64,000 bases of DNA from Bacillota bacterium (lineage in GTDB: Bacteria > Bacillota > Clostridia > Lachnospirales > Lachnospiraceae). The notes under the pieces were generated by a model that was given only the letters and a program-made list of their open reading frames with translations, was not told where the DNA came from and ran no database searches. A program made the translations under genes and the position numbers. The stretch is from contig JAEWAK010000012.1 in the NCBI GenBank assembly GCA_023391695.1, forward strand, positions 248,001 through 312,000. Reading direction: 5' to 3'. Below are positions 63,701 through 64,000 of this stretch, one piece after another; within the stretch, counting starts at the first letter, position 1; every line of letters starts with the position of its first letter.

Positions 63701-63913
63701 CACCTTATAAAAGAAAAGGAAAATACAGCCGTTGTCCGTGTATGCAGTGGGCTTAAGAACCTTCTTGGGCCGCATCATGATCCGTCCCATCCCCGTAAAA
63801 CCGCATGGCCGAATATGTGGCGTTTAGCTCCGGCATTTGGACAGCCAGAACCGTCTAAATATGATTTTATCCCGTATGGTTTACAGGATGGCATAAAAGT
63901 ATATACATTTTAA
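60767..63913 (+). CDS. Large GH106-like glycosidase, putative alpha-L-rhamnosidase
   Basis: 1048 residues, AAGGAG eight bases before the ATG; no signal peptide, so cytoplasmic. The first 450 residues form the catalytic region related to GH106 (APLWVWNDTMEYEQID, HGFGGAFVHPRPGLMVPYL, IYDENSYPSGFGGG, IFTDEPAL, VLCESFGAGGWD). A middle region resembles the glutamine-amidotransferase-like domain seen in large glycosidases. The last 250 residues are beta-rich and end with a galactose-binding-like sandwich (LLFNGVSLGIVGINGNYRFD). GH106 enzymes remove alpha-L-rhamnose, which fits the rhamnogalacturonan theme of the window, but the family call is moderate and other substrates are possible. Confidence 0.75.
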   Translation: MENLKELFKNPTSEYRTAPLWVWNDTMEYEQIDTILEELKSHGFGGAFVHPRPGLMVPYLSDEWFDKWKHALSTSKKLGMKLYIYDENSYPSGFGGGHVSAELPDCLATSVRFELISADSLQVSGNEQEIWFGGTNYIKIFACNINKNNTLELSKDVTELPKSDWHKYGKLFSILSFVEAKTESWLGGFANVDLARPEAAQVFLNKVYEPYFVRFGDDFGKNIPAIFTDEPALTGSNLYGTGGGNVLPFSFWFAYQFKQRNGYDLTDYLPALFYDTTAPWFQTDDKKVRFDYYCTCHELWTNNFIIPMSSWCEKHGVKWTGHFMEDNWPRASLQVVSTSVMSNYQYMGWPAIDMIMNNRIIDKPNDILRLIIQEVKSVANQLDKPRVLCESFGAGGWDSTLEDFKKLSDWLMVNGINFINQHLTFSSLVGARKRDHPQSFDWREPWWDDYTGLNDYIARLSFILSQGKSKQRILILHPTTTGYLKSQNSEPANLLRDTICQNPNMEGYFELLQILSDNQWDYDLGDEFVLQKNASVKNGILNVGVQSYHLIIIPQEIESMFSTTAGFLYDYLTQGGIILTNGDIHARINGLENREEMYKLIRHDNFKISSCNKVLENSIAQYVPKRLHNTKSWPSGFEHMRRELDKDHTLYFFVNHSLQTVDNEIIIEGKSIEFWSPWTGEQNTYPYENTETGIKIKLHLKNFESQVFIVKKQIVSDYKGEVYPFINIDKMNKTVPLLISIKPESKNVYPIDYCTLQLDEKTYENINTIFANKLIYKQRGFSKNPWDNEIHYKYRLSDYNQFKERSGFTAIYEFIVSEHFIAEDMELIVEYGNAYEGILNGHKISWKTGNTFLDYKNICADITDYIIPGKNIIVLQNYIFDIKYELEPIYIRGNFSVNSYKDNWLLTNTNKITYGTWVTQGYPFYENAFDYTYQLKLDGNSQVIVELPKAETTCMTLLFNGVSLGIVGINGNYRFDVTHLIKEKENTAVVRVCSGLKNLLGPHHDPSHPRKTAWPNMWRLAPAFGQPEPSKYDFIPYGLQDGIKVYTF

Positions 63914-63954
63914 AACAATGATACCTTAAAAAAGTTAAAACTTTTTGTTAAAAT

Positions 63955-63988
63955 AAGAGAGTGTCCGGAATAAAGTGGCACTCTCTTT
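63955..63988 (+). terminator. Terminator of the GH106-like gene
   Basis: AAGAGAGTG pairs with CACTCTCTT followed by TTAT, 42 bases after the stop codon. Confidence 0.85.
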
Positions 63989-64000
63989 TATAATTATTAT

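Noticed and set aside
1..64000. tRNA or rRNA genes
   Set aside because: I saw no cloverleaf with the conserved GGTTCGAATCC-type arm and CCA end, and no rRNA-like sequence.

Overview
The window reads as a chromosomal segment of a plant-polysaccharide-degrading anaerobe of the Clostridia, most likely a Lachnospiraceae member near Lachnoclostridium/Anaerocolumna. The signs are AT-rich DNA with strong AGGAGG-type ribosome binding sites, many AraC-type regulators of the YesN/YesS kind, CUT1 sugar importers without their own ATPase, a GH112 phosphorylase, an indolepyruvate:ferredoxin oxidoreductase and a cobalamin-riboswitch-controlled ECF transporter. This assignment comes from gene content only. 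I see no rRNA, tRNA, intact insertion sequence, prophage or CRISPR array.

Bases 1-17900 form a rhamnogalacturonan-I locus: a PL11 rhamnogalacturonan lyase with a signal peptide, a GH112 phosphorylase (probably galactosyl-rhamnose phosphorylase), a GH105 unsaturated rhamnogalacturonyl hydrolase, an ABC importer (lipoprotein plus two permeases) and five AraC-family regulators, two of them membrane-bound. Bases 18200-27600 hold a CE4 deacetylase and a second sugar locus: another CUT1 importer, a divergent LacI repressor with two near-identical operator-like palindromes, a GH32 fructan hydrolase and a GH172 (DUF2961) enzyme. That pairing suggests use of fructans or difructose dianhydrides.

Bases 27700-36700 are mixed: a remnant of the CE4 gene, a MNT/HEPN toxin-antitoxin-like pair, a Ca2+/H+ exchanger, two near-identical promoter-plus-terminator units that look like duplicated small RNA genes, upp, galM, a cobalamin riboswitch upstream of a DUF4430 protein and an ECF S-component, a cold-shock protein and an XRE regulator. 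Bases 36700-45300 hold an aromatic 2-oxoacid module (ACT protein, PaaK, IorB, IorA), a DUF1294 protein, an acetyltransferase, and an arabinose-isomerase-family enzyme with a divergent AraC regulator.

Bases 45500-58400 are an eleven-gene, single-strand locus for reductive pyrimidine breakdown: an ABC importer, dihydropyrimidinase, a PreA-type dihydropyrimidine dehydrogenase, a PucR regulator, a class III aminotransferase, an iron-type alcohol dehydrogenase, an unknown protein and a carbamoyl-amino-acid hydrolase. Together they would take uracil/thymine to beta-alanine and on to 3-hydroxypropionate (or the methylated analogues). Its binding protein is the most striking item in the window: an NMT1/THI5-family sequence whose N-terminal segment has moved to the C-terminus, a circular permutation. 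The window ends with a small coiled-coil protein, an acetyltransferase fragment, an AraC regulator and a 1048-residue GH106-like glycosidase.

The intergenic DNA is rich in palindromic repeats of several families, some tandem and one apparently nested in another. They account for much of the non-coding sequence.
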